A DNA stretch of 21,381 nt from Phallusia fumigata. Taxonomy: Eukaryota > Chordata > Ascidiacea > Phlebobranchia > Ascidiidae. The notes beneath the pieces were generated by a model that had not been told where the DNA came from, ran no database searches, and worked only from the letters and a program-made list of their open reading frames with translations. This document shows positions 18,701-21,381 of the stretch, piece by piece (position 1 is the stretch's first letter; the number at the start of each line of letters is the position of its first letter). Location: assembly GCA_008931825.1 (NCBI GenBank), contig QXVZ01024941.1, forward strand, positions 1 through 21,381, given 5' to 3'. A program made the position numbers and the translations under genes.

Positions 18701-21381
18701 CTGGGAAATCTCAACAATTTTTACCTTACATCATAGAAAGTATTTTTTATCCTATGTTTTTTCATCAAAATGATGATTTGGGTCTATTATTTTGTAGTTG
18801 TGGCAAACATTTCAAAGCAAATGATCAACAAAATGTCAATACCAATAAATTTTAACAGCAGGGAATGGCCGAATGAATGGTGTTTGTCAAACTTAACAAA
18901 CTTGAGCAAGTGTTGGCAAAAAGCAACACAGTGATTATCAGTACTTGCCAGCCTGTCATGTGGTAATCACGATACAAGACTTTCTTTCCAATATCGTTTG
19001 CTGTAATGCGCTTTACGTATTCCAATCTTCCAAACTGGGAACCAAGCAACTCTGGTTTAAGGTACGCCTGAAAAAAAAAACATTTTGAAAGGGAACGATA
19101 AAAAATATGATACTCAAAATAAAGGTTTTGCTTTACTAAAATCACATAGATTGCATGTGGAGAATAAAGTTTGTTGGTTTTCTGGGATATTTGAAGTACT
19201 ATTGTACATACAACCAATGCATAAACATACACAAAAAATTCCCACATTTGGCACCAAATATAAACATCATATGCTTGACCAACACAGAATTAAATGGCTT
19301 TCCCATGGCTGGTACTAACATTTTTTCCAAGTTTCTAAGTTTCTAATTATGAAGTTTTATCATAAGTCCAACCCATTTTACCACGAAGATACAAGCCAAT
19401 TTTTGAACCAAACCTTTTGTGCCTAATTACCTGCAGATTGACTTAAACCAAAGTATTACCAAGTACTGAAGTCTTCTTCTTTCAGTCTGTGGTGTGAAAT
19501 CTTGGGACATAGGAACAGCCACTATTTTCTTTTCAACAGGTTTTTCGCTGTTTTCACTCTCACCACAGACAGGAATTGATTGGCACAAAACAGCTCGTGA
19601 GTCCCCTGCTCCAGCAACAAACATTTTTCCCAAAATGAAGACTGCAATGACAACAGTGCAACCTCCTCGAAAGTTCCAATGTTTTCTGTCCACTTCGATA
19701 TGTTTGTCCTGCAGTAAAAAAATCATGCTGTTGATAACATAGATGTACTGTTAAATTCCTAAATGGCTTAATAAGTTGCCGTTTGGTTTTGGGGTTTGAC
19801 CAAATTTCACAGCCAAACTAACATTGACAATGATCAAATTCTTAAGTCAAATTAGGATCCAGACATCAATTATAATAGAAATTTATCCATTTTTTAACAA
19901 CAGTCCCAAAAACATAATATTACAGTGGAACAATCAAATTAAGCAACTAATTCATGGGATTTTGCAACAGATGGGGATCTGCTTTATGGAAATGACATTA
20001 TAATGGTTTTTTGCAGATGCGGTGCTTACCGTCTCAACTACAACTTCCTGAATAATGCCCGTTATAAGCGAATCGAATGATAAACCAGACAATCTGGTGG
20101 ACGAAAGTTGTATTTCATCATCTGCAAAAAGTTCAGTTTATTAGGAAACTGGGTGGTTAAAGCAGAATATCAAATTCTATTTTATTATATCTGTTGGATT
20201 TCATTTCAAGTTCATCATTTGTATTGAGTTGTCACATTACTTGTAATAGTGACATAAAGAAATGGGTATAATATTGTGCATTCATCATGATATGCGTTTT
20301 GAATTTATACTTTGCAAATCTGTTTTAGAACAGCTGGCTAATCAACTTAAAATTCAATTTATTATTACTGGTTGGTTTTAATAGTCCCACAATAGAAAAT
20401 CATCTTAGTACCAATCACAACCATTTATGAACAGTTTAGGGCTTAGGCCAAGGGTTGTAATCCTACAGCCAACAAGCCAAATCCGTTACGCTAAGCAAAA
20501 TCATCCAGCCTCCAACCCCTTTACAAATTGTCTACTTTAGAAATTGTACTTTATGGACAGAAACAAATCCATAATTCATCATGCCATACTTCAACTGTGC
20601 CCATGCATGAATAACTTGGTTTGCAGAATTATGAACAGTAAAGGGAACAGAAATGTAAGTGATGCAGCCCACACTTTGGGATGGGTTGACAACCCCAGGT
20701 TTAGGCTACTATCAAGTAACAGAAAAAATAAAAAAACAAAAATTCTGCATTTTTGAACAGTGCTACTGTGTGAGTAATTTTGCATATATTACCATACCAG
20801 TTAAATAAACAGGAACTGAGGCATCCTTTTCTCCCAGCAGTAGATGTAGAACTTCTCTTAGCTTCTCAGTTAGCAGGTGGTGAACAATATTTGCTGCGTA
20901 AAGTGCAGCAGCAGGTCCAGCATGGCCATCAAAAAGAGCAAAATAGTCGAATCGCAGAGAATCACAATATTCAGTTAATGGTGAATCATCTGAAACCTTT
21001 AAGTAGAAAAGTATGTTATAAATATTGCATAAAATTTTGTTTTGTTTTATACATATGGGTTTTATAGACTGTTAATGACTTGGACAATGGGGTAAAATTG
21101 AACAGGCAACACAACTCAATGACCGTATTTTTGCTGTGAAGTTTTTGCCTAATTCCACCAAATATTTCAAGCCAAAAATGCACACACAAGCTGTAGGGTA
21201 ATACCTTGCTTCCTCGCAATGTATACAAAATACCACAAAACACTAAAACCTCTGTGTACAATATTAAAAAATAATTTTTACTAAGCAATTCTTGAAATTT
21301 TTAATTGAAAAAAATAAAAATTTACTTACATTGTCATTTACGTCTGGGGTACTGGGGTTTAGTTGACCTTCAGAAGGCAAA
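15582..21381 (-). CDS. PPM1H: PPM1H/J/M-type PP2C serine/threonine phosphatase (N-terminus outside window)
   Basis: Eight phase-compatible exons encode about 404 residues ending in a TAG stop. In order they carry FALFDGHAGPAAA (metal-binding Asp), RGGCTVVIAVFILGKMFVAG with GDSRA, FTPQTERRRLQYL, LKPELLGSQF, KKVLYRDYHMTGW-SYKT, LLGTIGVTRGLGDHS, IKPFLSPVPEVRVHDL, DDVLIMGSDGLWDV, and GSPDDITVFVIP. The LYRD-x-x-MTGW, LLGSQF and IKPFLS blocks are specific to the PPM1H/J/M branch of the Mg/Mn-dependent PPM phosphatases (family knowledge). These act on phosphoserine/threonine substrates in the cytosol; vertebrate PPM1H is about 514 residues. The RxNED-type N-terminal motif should lie on exon(s) beyond 21381. 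A tunicate gene may predate the H/J/M split, so the symbol is approximate. One exon appears twice because of the assembly overlap at N 17872. The introns hold no recognised elements. Confidence 0.9.
16550..16701 (-). CDS. PPM1H-like exon g: SDGLWDV motif
   Basis: The acceptor is TATTTCAAG and the donor GTAAAG; the exon is 152 nt. It encodes VRVHDLSTNIHCQDDVLIMG, then SDGLWDVITNEMAAQIVFDS. The Asp of (T/S)DGLWD is a conserved metal ligand in PPM phosphatases. It joins exon f in phase 0 and exon h in phase 2. Confidence 0.9.
16882..17871. repeat. Left copy of allelic overlap in phosphatase gene
   Basis: Repeated at 17873-18904 at a constant offset of 991 until a 42-bp indel, with very few substitutions. 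It contains exon f and intron. The copy ends exactly at the N, so it is an assembly duplicate and not a genomic tandem repeat. Confidence 0.88.
17209..17386 (-). CDS. PPM1H-like exon f, second copy (assembly duplicate)
   Basis: This is the same 178-nt exon 991 bp away, with no coding difference seen by eye. Splicing in both copies would break the frame because 178 is not a multiple of three. It belongs to contig 2, whose end overlaps the start of contig 3, and should be merged with 18200-18377. Confidence 0.82.
17872..17872. other. Contig junction, single N
   Basis: The single N separates two copies of the same roughly 1-kb segment. The base right of it starts a copy of 16882, and the base left of it matches 18904. 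It marks a join of two overlapping, unmerged contigs. Confidence 0.9.
17873..18904. repeat. Right copy of allelic overlap in phosphatase gene
   Basis: Starts immediately after the N and duplicates 16882-17871. It carries 42 extra bases at about 18733-18774 in intron sequence. It continues into unique sequence with exon e, so it is the copy linked to the 5' part of the gene. Confidence 0.88.
18200..18377 (-). CDS. PPM1H-like exon f: TRGLGDH motif (copy adjoining exon e)
   Basis: The acceptor is ACATAAAAG and the donor GTATCT. The 178 nt encode SYKTMSADDLKPPMVQGSGK, then RLLGTIGVTRGLGDHSV, and IKPFLSPVPE. TIGVTRGLGD is a hallmark PPM motif. The exon is in physical continuity with exon e on contig 3 and is repeated at 17209-17386. 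Confidence 0.88.
18949..19067 (-). CDS. PPM1H-like exon e: LYRD-MTGW block, GC donor
   Basis: The acceptor is TTTTTTTTTTCAG. The 119 nt encode AYLKPELLGSQFGRLEYVKR and GKKVLYRDYHMTG plus two bases of a Trp codon. The exon ends at TG|GCAAGT, a GC-type donor. Only this donor joins exon f so as to give the conserved MTGW-SYKT. The nearby GT (18944-18943) would shift the frame into a stop. Confidence 0.85.
19460..19708 (-). CDS. PPM1H-like exon d: GDSRA motif
   Basis: The acceptor is TTTTTTTACTGCAG. The 249 nt (83 codons, phase 0 at both ends) include NFRGGCTVVIAVFILGKMFV, then AGAGDSRAVLCQ and MSQDFTPQTERRRLQYL. Between GDSRA and the FTPQTE block lies a longer, charged insert (with GESENSEKPVEKK) than I recall in vertebrate PPM1H. 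The usual NAGDSRA is GAGDSRA here. Confidence 0.88.
20030..20121 (-). CDS. PPM1H-like exon c
   Basis: The acceptor is TTTTTGCAG and the donor GTAAGC; the exon is 92 nt. It encodes DEIQLSSTRLSGLSFDSLIT and GIIQEVVVET. The FDSLITGIIQEV segment aligns by position with the HESLVVGA(L/V)E helix of PPM1H and PPM1J. Phases fit exons b and d. Confidence 0.78.
20798..20996 (-). CDS. PPM1H-like exon b: DGHAG catalytic motif
   Basis: The acceptor is CTTAAAG and the donor GTATGG; the exon is 199 nt. It encodes SLRFDYFALFDGHAGPAAAL, whose Asp-Gly-His is the PPM motif that binds the catalytic metal pair. A helix follows (ANIVHHLLTEKLREVLHLLL), as in PPM1H. It leaves in phase 1. Confidence 0.88.
21330..21381 (-). 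CDS. PPM1H-like exon a (partial, at window edge)
   Basis: An open frame runs in from the right edge and ends at a GTAAGT donor (21329-21324) in phase 0, encoding a polar stretch (LPSEGQLNPSTPDVNDN). This corresponds to the variable loop before the DGHAG motif in PPM1H. It is supported by the splice site, the frame and its position only. Confidence 0.6.

Overview
The window is animal nuclear DNA, AT-rich, with coding sequence broken into short exons (52-249 nt) joined by GT-AG introns of a few hundred bases. The gene content, the compact introns and the large allele-like differences between overlapping contig ends suggest a highly polymorphic invertebrate chordate. A tunicate such as Ciona is my best guess, but this is inference and not proven. 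I joined exons by hand from splice sites, reading phase and family resemblance.

Left part (about 4-8572, minus strand): the 5' half of an L1/NrCAM/neurofascin-type immunoglobulin cell-adhesion gene. A signal-peptide exon at 8572-8494 is followed toward lower coordinates by exons for Ig1, Ig2, Ig3, Ig4 and the first half of Ig5. The remaining Ig, fibronectin III, transmembrane and cytoplasmic parts lie beyond base 1. Every exon junction is phase-compatible.

Middle (8573-about 15390): roughly 6.8 kb with no gene I can support. It should hold the upstream control region of the adhesion gene and the 3' flank of the phosphatase gene. I see a cluster of CTAATGC motifs, a CRE palindrome and a 22-bp palindrome, but no transposon or RNA gene.

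Right part (15582-21381, minus strand): all but the N-terminal exon(s) of a PPM/PP2C-family Ser/Thr phosphatase of the PPM1H/J/M subfamily. Eight exons encode about 404 residues with the metal-binding and signature motifs in order. One intron uses a GC donor.

The sequence is three contigs (1-3729, 3731-17871, 17873-21381) joined by single N bases. At each N the two contig ends repeat each other: 2053-3729 against 3731-5316, and 16882-17871 against 17873-18904. The apparent tandem exon duplications in both genes are therefore most likely unmerged allelic overlaps, and each gene should be read with only one copy. The two genes lie head to tail on the same strand and show no evident functional link.
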